The notes beneath the pieces were generated by a model. That model searched no databases, was not told where the DNA came from, and saw nothing but the letters and a program-made list of their open reading frames with translations. From Pelorhabdus rhamnosifermentans (lineage in GTDB: Bacteria; Bacillota; Negativicutes; UMGS1260), in contig NZ_JAHGVE010000005.1 of NCBI RefSeq assembly GCF_018835585.1, positions 1 to 64,000 on the forward strand: a stretch of 64,000 nt of DNA, in the 5' to 3' direction. This document shows positions 33,851 to 43,278 of the stretch, one piece after another (positions within the stretch are counted from its first letter, which is position 1; the number at the start of each line of letters is the position of its first letter). A program made the translations under genes and the position numbers.

Positions 33851-35002
33851 TTAAAGGGGAAACATCAGACTCTTATATCTTATGCTTCCATTGATAATGG
33901 TAACTTGCGGAACGATTAATTTATTTCCATGAAAATCTTCTCCCATTCTGTTTTTTAAATCAAACTCTTTATCCTCAACACTAAAAATTGTAGCATTGCC
34001 AGCTGCACCATGATTGAATGTGCCAATTCCATCAGGTAGATGATGAATCTTCGCTGGATTGCACGTACAAGCAGCAATAACTTCATCCAAAGACAGCCCC
34101 AGATTTAACCACTTTGAAAGAACTACAGGTAATCCCCAGCACATATTGCTAAATATCCCATTTTTTGTTAGGTCAGTAGAAATTATGTCTGGCTTGAATC
34201 CCTGTTTAAGCGCCGATTTAATAATACTATAACAATGATTTATCCTAGCATCAGCGGAATCAAAATATACTCCCCGTTCCCTTGCCTCAAACACGGCAGA
34301 TTTTACTTTACCATCAGCATCAATAATAGTACTACTTTTTCCCTGATAAATATGACAAATAACATCACCCGGCCTCATCTTAGGAAGGATCTCTTCCATT
34401 GGGCAAGGTGGATTGGTAACATGTAAAGTAATCGCACAATTTAATTTATCGGCTAATTGTATGGTTTTATCTAAAACATCATTTCCAAACGGTTCAACAA
34501 CTTCACTTCCATAGCGTAATTTTAATCCTCTGACATGCACTGAATCTATTTTCATAAGCTCTCTTAATTTATCAGCATCATAATGCAGAGGATCTACATT
34601 TTCAGGATAGCGCTCGGTAATTTGTCCCGCCGGAGAAACATTAATTGAATAAAAAATGTTCAAATAACTCTCATCAACTATATTTTTCTTAAACGCAGGC
34701 CATGTGGCAATCCCTGAACTGCCCCCATCAATCGTCGTTGTTACCCCCATCGGAATTAACCCTAAATCCGCTGCAAACCTAGGTTCTGTGACATCTTTAA
34801 AAATATGTGTGTGTGAATCAATCCAACCTGGACTGATATAATAGCCTTCCGCATCCAATTGATCATTTACAGAATATGATTTCTTCATATCATATTCGAT
34901 AAACTTCCCATTACTAATCGCTATATTTCCTTTCTTTATAGTACCTTTTTCAGGATCAATTATATTTGCATTTTTAATTAATATATCTATTTTCTCACTC
35001 AT
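33851..35002 (-). CDS. Amidohydrolase/deacetylase-family metallohydrolase (EF_0837-like)
   Basis: 383 residues of the amidohydrolase TIM-barrel type. ILIKNANIIDPEKG opens the small beta domain; the metal pair GWIDSHTHIF is at about 60; later come RGLKLRYGSE with the bridging Lys region, ITLHVTNPP and CHIYQGK (His ligands), and IISTDLTKNG for the catalytic Asp. Relatives deacetylate N- or O-acetylated hydroxyacids. It is adjacent and collinear to an ACS-type transporter, which suggests uptake and hydrolysis of one organic acid or amide. RBS AAAGAAGAG. Confidence 0.82.
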   Translation of the reverse strand: MSEKIDILIKNANIIDPEKGTIKKGNIAISNGKFIEYDMKKSYSVNDQLDAEGYYISPGWIDSHTHIFKDVTEPRFAADLGLIPMGVTTTIDGGSSGIATWPAFKKNIVDESYLNIFYSINVSPAGQITERYPENVDPLHYDADKLRELMKIDSVHVRGLKLRYGSEVVEPFGNDVLDKTIQLADKLNCAITLHVTNPPCPMEEILPKMRPGDVICHIYQGKSSTIIDADGKVKSAVFEARERGVYFDSADARINHCYSIIKSALKQGFKPDIISTDLTKNGIFSNMCWGLPVVLSKWLNLGLSLDEVIAACTCNPAKIHHLPDGIGTFNHGAAGNATIFSVEDKEFDLKNRMGEDFHGNKLIVPQVTIINGSIRYKSLMFPL

Positions 35003-35045
35003 TTCAATCTCTTCTTTCTCTAAACAAGTAATGATTTATCGCGGA

Positions 35046-36344
35046 TTATTCACCAATTTTTTTATTGAAATTAATAAATAATGAACATAAACCTATGCCT
35101 AATCCAAAGCATGCAAACAATAATATTGCAAAAAAATAAGATCCTGTTGAACCTACAATCGCTCCAATTACCAATGGAATAATAGCACCACCAATATTAC
35201 CAACACAATTCATACATCCGCCTACAGTACCAATATTTTCACGTTGTGCTAAAGCCGCAGGTACAGTCCAGTACAAGCAACCAGACCATTTTTGAAAAAA
35301 CAAGGCTACAGTGATGCAGGATATAGCCATATATATAGACGTTGCCTGACTCAGCAAGAGCATTGCAGCTGCGGTAGCTATGCCAATAATTAGTAAATTC
35401 ACATGCATAATTTTATTATATTTTGCCTTACCGAATTTAGATTTCAATTTATCTGTAATACTTCCACCTAATAAACCACCTAAGACACTCACACCATAAA
35501 TAATAAACAGTGCTCCACCTAATCCTTTAATGTCCAAATGATGAACCGTTGCCAGATACATTGGCCCCCACGTCATTAATCCATATGCAATACAGTTCCC
35601 ACAAGTGAATCCAAAGCACATTCCCCAAAAACTTTTATTTGAAAAATATTGCTTTAACCCTACAGTAATTTTTTTCGTTTCACTATCCAGTTGATTAGCT
35701 TTCCACTCTTCTTCTAAAGCACCTTTTATATATTCTCTCTCTGCTTGGTTAATATTTTTATTCGTATCTGGTGTGGTCATTAATTTTCTTCCACAAAGAA
35801 GGACAATCACCGCTGTTAAAACACCAATAATAATAAGTGCTTCACGCCAGCCATTAAACCATAACACAAATAACGCAACAAGCGGTGCCCCAAGAGCATT
35901 TCCTAAAGAAGAGCCCACATCTACAAGCGCACTCCCACGAGAACGTTCTGTAGCTGGCAACCAAATAGATTGCAATTTAGCACCAGCTGGATAAATAGGC
36001 GCTTCAGCTACCCCCAACAATGTTCTAATAAACATAAACATTCTACTGCTGCTTATGATACCTGTTAAAATTTGAAAAACACCCCAGCCTAAGCCTCCAA
36101 TCAACAAAATTTTCCCCGGTTTAAACCTATCACAGAGCCAGCCACAGGGTATCTGCATTAATGCATATCCCCAAAAGAAAGCACTAAGTATTGCACCAAC
36201 AATTTCCGGTGAAAATTGTAACTCCTTTTGAATTTGCGGCATACAAACGGATATAACAGCTCTATCAATATAGTTTATGGTGCAAATTATTGCTAGCATA
36301 ATAAAAACTGTCCATCTTACGTTTGTTTTCTTCATATTTTCCAA
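35046..36344 (-). CDS. MFS anion:cation symporter (ACS family)
   Basis: About 432 residues with twelve hydrophobic segments. NYIDRAVISVCMPQIQKEL in TM1 and WGYALMQIPCGWLCDRFKPG (motif A) are the ACS (glucarate, galactonate, hexuronate-like) hallmarks. Motif RSRGSALVDVGSSLGNALG follows. The family brings in organic acids. The start is uncertain: TTG 36344 lies after GAGGTG; GTG 36359 lies next to no site. It is the first gene of a pair with the amidohydrolase (43-bp gap), so it probably imports that enzyme's substrate. Confidence 0.8.
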   Translation of the reverse strand: MENMKKTNVRWTVFIMLAIICTINYIDRAVISVCMPQIQKELQFSPEIVGAILSAFFWGYALMQIPCGWLCDRFKPGKILLIGGLGWGVFQILTGIISSSRMFMFIRTLLGVAEAPIYPAGAKLQSIWLPATERSRGSALVDVGSSLGNALGAPLVALFVLWFNGWREALIIIGVLTAVIVLLCGRKLMTTPDTNKNINQAEREYIKGALEEEWKANQLDSETKKITVGLKQYFSNKSFWGMCFGFTCGNCIAYGLMTWGPMYLATVHHLDIKGLGGALFIIYGVSVLGGLLGGSITDKLKSKFGKAKYNKIMHVNLLIIGIATAAAMLLLSQATSIYMAISCITVALFFQKWSGCLYWTVPAALAQRENIGTVGGCMNCVGNIGGAIIPLVIGAIVGSTGSYFFAILLFACFGLGIGLCSLFINFNKKIGE

Positions 36345-36439
36345 ATTAATACACCTCACAATAATATATTTATAAACTTGTACTATAACTGCATTTTAAA
36401 TTTATTAAATATTCCATATCTTTCAGCTAATATTGTGAT

Positions 36440-36690
36440 TTAAATTACATTTCTATAGAATCATCCACAACAATAAGCCAAATCCAAGGCAATCTTCCTT
36501 GATAGAAGCTTTTCTTCCAAGGCTTTGAAACTTTGTACGTGTTACAGGCGAATTGCCGATCAGTATAGCGGAAAACATCAATGCATATTAAAAATATCCT
36601 GTGTAACTTACAATAAATCCGGTTACGATAGGTCCAATAACTCCGCCCATTAGATATGGAATACTGAATTCCTGCAACCAACCCGGTCAT
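36440..36690 (-). pseudogene. MFS transporter C-terminal remnant
   Basis: One minus-strand frame reads LQEFSIPYLMGGVIGPIVT, then GFIVSYTGYF, stop, ALMFSAILIGNSPVTRT. These are the last transmembrane segments of an ACS-type transporter, with internal stops. It is probably the relic of a gene once paralogous to the one at 35046. Confidence 0.6.
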
Positions 36691-37351
36691 ATGCTTTTTC
36701 CAAAACCGTCATGCCATCTTCAAACGATCACATCCGAAGCCGTTTTCATCGCTTTATTTTCATTGATTCTATTTGTACAGATATTCCGTTGCAATTACTG
36801 CCAGACTGACCATTGGATCACCTTCCCTATTCATTTACATCTATTTTTTGCAAGTTGCGTGCCAATATAGAAAAACGCGTATTTTCTGTATTTTTAGATA
36901 AGCAAATAAAAAACACGTTGCTATGTGCAACATGTTTTTTTGCAAAGTGCAACACATTTGCACTTATTTATTCAGTTTACGCCAGCAGGAGCGTCTTCCA
37001 ATATCATAACAATTAGTTGGAGAAAAGATTTCCGAGTGTACTCTTTTATCCATGGCATAAACCTCCCAAATTATTTCACACCAGAGATTTCCGCATTACT
37101 CCGTAAATTTCCTTTTTTCTTGTCGTATCGCCTGGCCAAATGAAATCGTTTCGGTATAACGATTCTGGACAATTCCAAAGCAGGGCGTCATAGAATATAT
37201 TTATGTATCAAAACAAACCGAATAAATATTGGACTTGGCAATCGCTAGCCCTTATCTTGGACTTTTCTAATAAATCATCCTTTTTGTTAAAAAACAGCAG
37301 CCAAATATTTGGATGTTGTCAAAACCACTACTTTTGCCATTCTTGTGTACA
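36691..37351. other. Decayed gene debris
   Basis: Stops occur in all frames. On the minus strand at 36964-37023 the words NCYDIGR and CWRKLNK survive; they resemble the Fis-type helix-turn-helix end of sigma-54-dependent activators (NYDIGRTA...LWRKLKK) with the middle deleted. Nothing here looks functional. Confidence 0.4.
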
Positions 37352-37390
37352 AAAAAAAGGCTTCGCGTAAAATTACGCAAAGCTTTTTTT
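37352..37390 (-). terminator. Terminator of the 37.4-kb tRNA-Ser
   Basis: AAGGCTTCGCGTAA ... TTACGCAAAGCTTTTTTT stem. Confidence 0.8.
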
Positions 37391-37393
37391 ATA

Positions 37394-37483
<90 letters not shown>

Positions 37484-37618
37484 AGTCTCCTTCAAGCCGC
37501 ATGATTGCTGGCTTGAAGGCACTTTTGGTTTCCCCTTCAAGGTGATGATAAAAACCGATTTTTAGGTTATTTTTGTGTAGTTTTTGTGGAGATTTTTGGG
37601 GAAGATTCGATAGCATAA

Positions 37619-38917
37619 TTATTCCTCCTTATCGATGATTTCCGAGAGAAGTTCGACAAGATTGATGAGGGATTCTGATGTGAATGCTGTATAATGGGCG
37701 GCATTGGTATCCTCAGACCGAGGGCTATGACCAAGCAAAGCTTCTAATTTAGATTTATTGATATCCTCTCCAGCTAGAATAGAGTTAGCCAGCTTTCGCA
37801 TATCGTGAGAAGTTAGGATAAGAGATTTGTCCTCTTCCGACATCTCAAATTTTTCGTCATTTTGGATTTCTTCTAGCATCTTTTTTAGCTTCTTAGTTGG
37901 AGTGTTCGAAAAATAAGGTTTCCCGTCAGCTTTTATAAAAAGAAGGTCACATTTTGGGGTAAAATCTTTGCTTTTGGCAAGAATACAGGATTCAGCGACT
38001 TTATTCTCTATTATAGAGCTTTTTTGGATTTTCTTTTGTATTTTCTCTAATAAACAGTTGGGAATTGGGATTATTCGATTAGACCCTTCCGTTTTTGTTT
38101 CCTTTAAAATTGAGGTTTTGTATTTATCGCTCCTCTCTTCAATTTTATTTCCATTTAAATCAAACGCAAGTGGATTTGTCTTAGTGAGTTGCTGGCAAAT
38201 TTCAATCTGCTTCTTATCTAAAAAGATACAAGAGCTAGCAAGCCCAAGGATTTCACCTTTACGCATCCCCAACCTAAATCCGAGATGGTAATAAAGAGAA
38301 AGGTCGTCGTCGTTTCTGTCAAATCGTTTTAAAATCTCCTTTATGATTTTAATAAGGTCTTTGGTCGGCTGTTTCGCTTTTTTTATAATATCCAGTTTTG
38401 GTAATTTTATATCCTCACACGGATTATCCCTAATTAGGCGATTTTTCATGGCGCGATGCAAAGCTTTCTTGCAGAGCCAGAGAGCATTTTTTGCGCTAGC
38501 TGGCTTTTCTATAAAAAGCTGGTGGAAATGGAGATACAAGTCCTTTTCTGATAAATCTTTAATTCTTATATTCCCTATCTCTCTGTTTATAACCCCTGTT
38601 CGAGCGGTTGTTTCATAGTTTGCCAGGGTGCTCTCGAATTTTTCCATATTTGTATTCTTCGTTTTTGCTTTGGTTTTCATCTCTATTTCTATATAATGAC
38701 GCAAATACTCCCGCATCCATTCGCCCAGTGTCGGATTGTCCTTTTTGAATCCTTCCTTAAAGTCCGCAATCTCTCGTTCCATCTTATCCTTGCAAACGTC
38801 AGGGTTCGAGCCATAGACTTCGAACTGTTTCCCTTTAATCATCTTTCTATAACGAAATGCACTATTTGCGCCCCATTTTAAATTGTAATCAAATCCTTTG
38901 TCTAATTTTTTCGCCAC
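37619..38917 (-). CDS. int: Tyrosine integrase of the tRNA-Ser element
   Basis: 432 residues. An N-terminal arm-binding and SAM-like part (TLGEWMREYLRHYIEIEMK) precedes the catalytic domain. Its residues are visible: the first Arg in GFRLGMRKGEILGL, then HxxR as SHDMRKLANS, a late His in LGHSPRS and the Tyr nucleophile in AAHYTAFT. I start it at GTG 38917 because AAGGTGAT lies just before; the GTG at 38926 is part of that site. It lies 135 bp from tRNA-Ser, its likely target. Confidence 0.9.
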   Translation of the reverse strand: MAKKLDKGFDYNLKWGANSAFRYRKMIKGKQFEVYGSNPDVCKDKMEREIADFKEGFKKDNPTLGEWMREYLRHYIEIEMKTKAKTKNTNMEKFESTLANYETTARTGVINREIGNIRIKDLSEKDLYLHFHQLFIEKPASAKNALWLCKKALHRAMKNRLIRDNPCEDIKLPKLDIIKKAKQPTKDLIKIIKEILKRFDRNDDDLSLYYHLGFRLGMRKGEILGLASSCIFLDKKQIEICQQLTKTNPLAFDLNGNKIEERSDKYKTSILKETKTEGSNRIIPIPNCLLEKIQKKIQKSSIIENKVAESCILAKSKDFTPKCDLLFIKADGKPYFSNTPTKKLKKMLEEIQNDEKFEMSEEDKSLILTSHDMRKLANSILAGEDINKSKLEALLGHSPRSEDTNAAHYTAFTSESLINLVELLSEIIDKEE

Positions 38918-39004
38918 TATTATCACCTTCTTTCATTATATATACAAATATATACTTTTATATTTTTTGCAATAAAAGATATGTACAATTGCATATAAAT
39001 ATCT

Positions 39005-39049
39005 ACATCCATATATACGGTATGTATACTACGGCGTATATATGGATGT
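39005..39049. repeat. AT-rich inverted repeat upstream of int
   Basis: ACATCCATATATA (39005-39017) and TATATATGGATGT (39037-39049). Candidate operator or recombination directionality site. Confidence 0.45.
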
Positions 39050-39067
39050 AACAACCGATAGAAAGAA

Positions 39068-39088
39068 AGCTCCCCAAGCCGAGGAGCT
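39068..39088 (-). terminator. Terminator after the 39.1-kb gene
   Basis: AGCTCCTCGGCTTGGGGAGCT stem followed by TTCTTTC on the minus strand. Confidence 0.65.
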
Positions 39089-39096
39089 GTTGATAA

Positions 39097-39543
39097 TTAT
39101 GACTCTTTAAATTTTCCACCTTCTAAGACTTTGAAGACTTCTCGCTTTACCTCTTTGCTCTGAGGATTGAGAATTAAAGCTTGTGTATCTTCTGGATTAA
39201 GCATCTCCCACTTTCTTTCGGGATTCATAACGTCATCCTCGTCTTCGTCATCAATTTCTTCGCAATCCCATTGCTTGAAATTCTCGCATTCTTCGCCTTC
39301 TCCAGCCGAAACTGCAAAGTGATTTTCAGACAAAAAAACAATATCTTCTTTTATAAGCTTATCCCAATATTCGTTTCGCCAATAAATCTTTTCTCCTGGG
39401 TTTTGAGGTTCGCAAGTCGAAATCTGCGTTGCTCGACGGATATCATTTTCGTCAAATTTGAAAGTAACTTCGGCTTGGGCATATTGCTCAAGTTTTTTTC
39501 CTTCTTTATATGCTTTGAGAAGAATTAATTTAAAATAATACAT
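39097..39543 (-). CDS. Acidic hypothetical protein, paralogue of the upstream gene
   Basis: 148 residues with a strongly acidic stretch (CEEIDDEDEDDVMNPERKW). YWRNEYWDKLIKEDIVFLS aligns with VEWRDELWNSLSEEHIIIS of the preceding protein. Both end in a KVLEGGKF/KLIKGGLS-like tail. Start and stop touch those of the neighbour (TAAATG). No family recognised. Position among replication genes of the element suggests an accessory or antirepressor-like role at most. Confidence 0.55.
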   Translation of the reverse strand: MYYFKLILLKAYKEGKKLEQYAQAEVTFKFDENDIRRATQISTCEPQNPGEKIYWRNEYWDKLIKEDIVFLSENHFAVSAGEGEECENFKQWDCEEIDDEDEDDVMNPERKWEMLNPEDTQALILNPQSKEVKREVFKVLEGGKFKES

Positions 39544-40005
39544 TTACGACAATCCCCCTTTAATCAATTTTAATTCTGGACGCTTAATCATATTCTCAGG
39601 GACGATAGCATATTTGTTATCCTCTTTATTGATAATTCCCCAAAGTTCATCGCCATCTTCGAATCCTTCCAACTTCGCATCTATCTGGATAAGCTTATTT
39701 GTTTCCTCTCCCTTATCTCCTTGCTCAATCCGCACAAAATCTTCTTGAAGAATCACAGAGAAAGGGTCTTCCGCAGAAATGATAATATGTTCTTCTGACA
39801 GAGAGTTCCATAGTTCGTCTCGCCATTCGACTTTTTGTTCCTTGATTGGAGAGAAAACTTTCGTCTTCGTCTCCCTAAAATAATCCTGCTCACCCTCCGA
39901 TTCGAACACAAAATTTATACCGACTATTTTTTGAGAGAGTATTTCGATTCCATTAGCTGGTAGCTCTTTCTGGGCATTATACAAGACAACTTTTGCTTTG
40001 TACAT
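39544..40005 (-). CDS. Hypothetical protein, paralogue of the downstream gene
   Basis: About 153 residues. YKAKVVLYNAQKELPANGI opens a beta-rich first half; KVEWRDELWNSLSEEHIII is shared with the next gene. I start it at ATG 40005 behind AAAAGGTGATG. Function unknown. Confidence 0.55.
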   Translation of the reverse strand: MYKAKVVLYNAQKELPANGIEILSQKIVGINFVFESEGEQDYFRETKTKVFSPIKEQKVEWRDELWNSLSEEHIIISAEDPFSVILQEDFVRIEQGDKGEETNKLIQIDAKLEGFEDGDELWGIINKEDNKYAIVPENMIKRPELKLIKGGLS

Positions 40006-40096
40006 TGGCATCACCTTTTCTTATAAAATTTACATATCATTATAGCAAAGTTATATCGTAGGTAAAACGACATTTCATCATGCAAGAGTTTATCTA

Positions 40097-41074
40097 TTAC
40101 GCGGCTTCTTCAGGCAAAAAGTTTGATGTTTCAAGCGAAGTTCCCCAAATGTCGTGCTTGATAAATAACCTCAGTTTATTCTTAATTCCGCAATTGGTTA
40201 AGATTTTTTCCAAAATAGGATGTTGTTCCGTAATTCCTAATAAATCGGCAATTTTCTTTTTCTGCTCACCGCTAGCATTAATTTCAGCTCTATATGTGTC
40301 GCTTTCCAGTCTTCCCTTTACCATTATTGGATAACCTTGTTTGAGTTTTGGATAAAGTTCAATGGCGTTCTCTCCATAGAACATGATATTAACAATATCT
40401 CTATCTGCTGCAGCCGAATCAGGTACAGGCCCGATGTCACCAGCACGCTTAATCCACATTTTAATATGTAGAGCTGCGGTATTCGTTTTTTGAGTACGTC
40501 TTAAACTAGGTGGCATATATATTAACCCTTGTAGAATGGCTTCATTGATAAAAGCACCATCATCCGAAAGGCTGAATTGTTGTGCGGCAACTGTCGTCAT
40601 CAAGCGGGAATATTTCTGCCCGTTCATATCGAGGATATTGAGGATTTCCTGAACAAGCTTATCCTCTGAATCGTCCACGCGAAGAACGTTCATCAATAGT
40701 TCGATTTGTCTCTGGTCAGCAAACTGTGGCTTTTCAACCTTATAGTTTTGCACTCGACCTGTTCCTTGTACAAACATTCCTGCGCTATAGTACTGGCTTG
40801 CAATTTCTTCCGCCAAATCGCCAACACACCTAATCGGAATATGAGAGACAAAAGGCATCCCGCTCCTACCAATTTTGATTGGACTTGGGACTTCTAAAAT
40901 GGTCCTATACATTGGAAGCCTTTCGCCGCAATTGCGACTTCTTGTATATTGAAGCTGATTCTTCGCACCATCATCGATTCGACCTGCAACGGTTATTTTA
41001 TTAATATGTGGTATATAACCAAATTTTTGAAAAGTCTCCTCAAGCTCATAACGATTTAATGGTTTTGCATTCAT
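40097..41074 (-). CDS. Tandem OB-fold SSB-like protein
   Basis: 325 residues. Two segments look like single-stranded-DNA-binding OB folds: about 20-120 (NKITVAGRIDDGAKNQL ... MFVQGTGRVQNYKVE) and about 200-280 (AALHIKMWIKRAGD ... IVNIMFYGENAIELYPKLK and YPIMVKGRLESDTYRAEI). The order strand-strand-YGENA-strand is SSB-like. A Cys/Arg patch (RSRNCGERLPMYRT) sits in the first. A role in replication or recombination fits the neighbours. The ATG at 41074 has AGGCGTGA upstream. Confidence 0.65.
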   Translation of the reverse strand: MNAKPLNRYELEETFQKFGYIPHINKITVAGRIDDGAKNQLQYTRSRNCGERLPMYRTILEVPSPIKIGRSGMPFVSHIPIRCVGDLAEEIASQYYSAGMFVQGTGRVQNYKVEKPQFADQRQIELLMNVLRVDDSEDKLVQEILNILDMNGQKYSRLMTTVAAQQFSLSDDGAFINEAILQGLIYMPPSLRRTQKTNTAALHIKMWIKRAGDIGPVPDSAAADRDIVNIMFYGENAIELYPKLKQGYPIMVKGRLESDTYRAEINASGEQKKKIADLLGITEQHPILEKILTNCGIKNKLRLFIKHDIWGTSLETSNFLPEEAA

Positions 41075-41146
41075 CGTCAATCACGCCTTTCCCATTTTTA
41101 TAACGTGTTATCCAATTGAATCATTGCTATTTTAATGAAGAATATG

Positions 41147-41326
41147 CTATTTCTCGTTAAATTTATCGGCCATATTCCCGAAGAAAATTCCCGCAAGGTT
41201 TAATACGACAACACCGATAGCGATGGCTATTATTCCTTCTGGTGTTTCCACATCAAATCCAATCGTAGCAAAAAACTTATCACCAACCGTTTTGCACCAA
41301 CCCGCCATTTCAAAAATAATATCCAT
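41147..41326 (-). CDS. Small one-helix membrane protein
   Basis: About 59 residues. The C-terminal half is a membrane helix (IIAIAIGVVVLNLAGIFFG) with a short charged tail (MADKFNEK). The ribosome site AGAGGTGA is followed by three ATG codons in a row; I take the third. Function unknown. Confidence 0.55.
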   Translation of the reverse strand: MDIIFEMAGWCKTVGDKFFATIGFDVETPEGIIAIAIGVVVLNLAGIFFGNMADKFNEK

Positions 41327-41381
41327 CATCATTCACCTCTTCTTAACGTTGTACCTATAGCGACATCTCCTCAGGTATGGA

Positions 41382-42020
41382 TTAAAATGGCTCTTCATCT
41401 GTAATCAGGAGATTGCATAACTCATCATTGGCCTGATATGTTATCTTAGGGTTTTCCTTGTCCTCTGTATAATCCTTATCGATATTTAGAAGATTATATT
41501 CGTCCAATACTTCCAGAGCGTTTTCAACCCCTTTAGACTTGAATCCATATTCATTGAGAAGAAACAGGTTTAAATCCATCAAGTCTTGCCACGTACGCGT
41601 CTGGCTGTCCTCAAACGTGTTGCCGCATTTGATACGAAAAAGAGCGGCGATTGTAAGCGGTAACGCAAGAAAGAACTTATCTGATGTAAATGTTTTTTTA
41701 ATCCGCGATAGGATATACGTAGTCGTAATTGCGCTGGCTGGTTTGACGTAGCCCTTAGGTCGCTTTGCCATCTTCTCAGTCACAAGATGGATTCTCTTTA
41801 TTTCAGCCGCATTTTTCAATGTATCTTCAAACGCAACAGGGTATTGTTGCATTAACTCTTCCATATCTTCATCTATATCCTCTAATTTTTCAAATCGAAA
41901 TTTGTTTTTATCCAAACTATTCACTTCCTCTATATTTTGCATTTCTCTATTATGCAAATCGGTCATGAAATTCAGAAATTCGTGCCATTTTTCGAAAGAA
42001 AGTTTTATTTCATACCCCAT
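41382..42020 (-). CDS. Hypothetical protein of the replication block
   Basis: About 212 residues, helical, no membrane segment. A basic middle part (RIKKTFTSDKFFLALPLTI) is bordered by acidic stretches (LEDIDEDMEELM; DKDYTEDKENPKITY). No domain recognised. GGGAG precedes the chosen ATG. Gap of 382 bp to the next gene upstream, which holds a plus-strand hairpin (see below). Confidence 0.5.
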   Translation of the reverse strand: MGYEIKLSFEKWHEFLNFMTDLHNREMQNIEEVNSLDKNKFRFEKLEDIDEDMEELMQQYPVAFEDTLKNAAEIKRIHLVTEKMAKRPKGYVKPASAITTTYILSRIKKTFTSDKFFLALPLTIAALFRIKCGNTFEDSQTRTWQDLMDLNLFLLNEYGFKSKGVENALEVLDEYNLLNIDKDYTEDKENPKITYQANDELCNLLITDEEPF

Positions 42021-42119
42021 CAGCAGCATCTCCCTTCGTTGCCTCTCTGCTTAGTATAAAATAATTTCTTGAAGGCCATTGCCATTTTCCGTTCCGTTTT
42101 CGCATCAATATAAAATATT

Positions 42120-42300
42120 TTTCTGTAAGACTAATAAAATGGCAAGAAGTCATCATTAAGAAACTCTGCTAAATCAAACACTATTAAAAACAGCAGACAT
42201 ATATCGCCTATTTATTGGCTTTAACAATAAATAGGGGTACAATTGAATGAACAACACTCTCCATTTTTTTGTACCACCTCACGGGGTGGTTTTTCTTTTT
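42120..42300 (+). ncRNA. Possible small plus-strand transcript
   Basis: An AT-rich stretch ends in a clear plus-strand terminator (ACCACCTCACGGGGTGGT + T's, 42273-42300), while all genes here run on the minus strand. A short palindrome (CCTATTTATTG ... CAATAAATAGG, 42210-42236) lies within. No ORF with a ribosome site fits. Candidate regulatory RNA; low certainty. Confidence 0.3.
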
Positions 42301-42350
42301 ATCAAAACTACGATTATAATTCTAATTTTATAGTGGTTAAAAAAATTCAC

Positions 42351-42386
42351 AAAAAAAGGACCAACTCACGACGAGCAGTCCCTTTT
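42351..42386 (-). terminator. Terminator of the 42.4-kb gene
   Basis: AAAGGGACTGCTCG ... GAGTTGGTCCTTTTTTT read on the minus strand. Confidence 0.7.
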
Positions 42387-42402
42387 AATGCATTGTCCCA
42401 AA

Positions 42403-43140
42403 TCAGCAGTGATTACAATATGCATCTTCCAAAAAATCCACTTTTTCCTTATCGGTTCCTGGAATATCAAGCCAGTGACTTTCCTTACCGCACTCTTTAC
42501 ATTTAAAGACAGGCTTTTTCCTTTTTATAATGATGACATCTTCAGCCCTTTCCAGCAACCTCGCAGTTTGAATCTCTTCTTTCTTCGGCTCTTTTTCGAA
42601 AATCAAGCTAGTGATGTCATAATCATCAACACTTATCTGCACGCTATAGGTAGCAATATATTTCCCTGTATATTTGCCTTCGGTTACTTTTCCAATTTCC
42701 ACTTCGCTAGTATTCAGCCAAATAGATATTGATTTTTCGATAGCGTGAGCTATTCCATCCCAGCCATGCTCTATAGCTACTAATTGTAAATCCTGTTTAC
42801 AGTCTTTCAAATAAGCTGATGAACGCTTATCCATTTTGCTTCCTTGAATCGATTGAAACAAGTCAGGCGCAAAGGCTTTTGCTAACTCTTTATCTGTTGT
42901 CTTAATTGCGCCAACAGCAAGTGCCTCTTCTTCGGAACTGCATTTCACACCAAACGTCAAATATACAATACATGGTTTGACGGGATTAATTACTTGGCTT
43001 TCATAGTCACGGATTGAAAAAAACTTATTTCTTCCTGGTATTGTCAGTTCAATACCATCGTACTTGACTTGCGGATTGTAAAACTCTTTTACTCGAGCTA
43101 TTTGTTCTTGTGTTAATTCAGCTTCAAAATGGTTAAACAT
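42403..43140 (-). CDS. Zinc-ribbon hypothetical protein
   Basis: 245 residues. The C-terminus carries a zinc ribbon (CKECGKESHW ... YCNHC). The body has mixed strands and helices (GIELTIPGRNKFFSIRDYE; LQLVAIEHGWDGIAHAI). No enzyme motif is visible. The strong AGGAGTG site and collinearity place it in the replication/recombination operon. Confidence 0.55.
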   Translation of the reverse strand: MFNHFEAELTQEQIARVKEFYNPQVKYDGIELTIPGRNKFFSIRDYESQVINPVKPCIVYLTFGVKCSSEEEALAVGAIKTTDKELAKAFAPDLFQSIQGSKMDKRSSAYLKDCKQDLQLVAIEHGWDGIAHAIEKSISIWLNTSEVEIGKVTEGKYTGKYIATYSVQISVDDYDITSLIFEKEPKKEEIQTARLLERAEDVIIIKRKKPVFKCKECGKESHWLDIPGTDKEKVDFLEDAYCNHC

Positions 43141-43278
43141 TGTTCATCGCACTCCTTCTATATCCTCATTGTTTTCAATTCCTGAAGAGGCCCTTACCTC
43201 TTCAGTCCTATGGATTATATCTAAGAAAAAGTAGATTTCAAGATACTAACAAATATTTTTTAAAATATTTTCAACGGC

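Noticed and set aside
36813-37143. Plus-strand frames of 67-72 codons in the 36.8-37.1 kb debris
   Set aside because: No ribosome sites or recognisable family; the minus strand shows remnants of a regulator gene instead.
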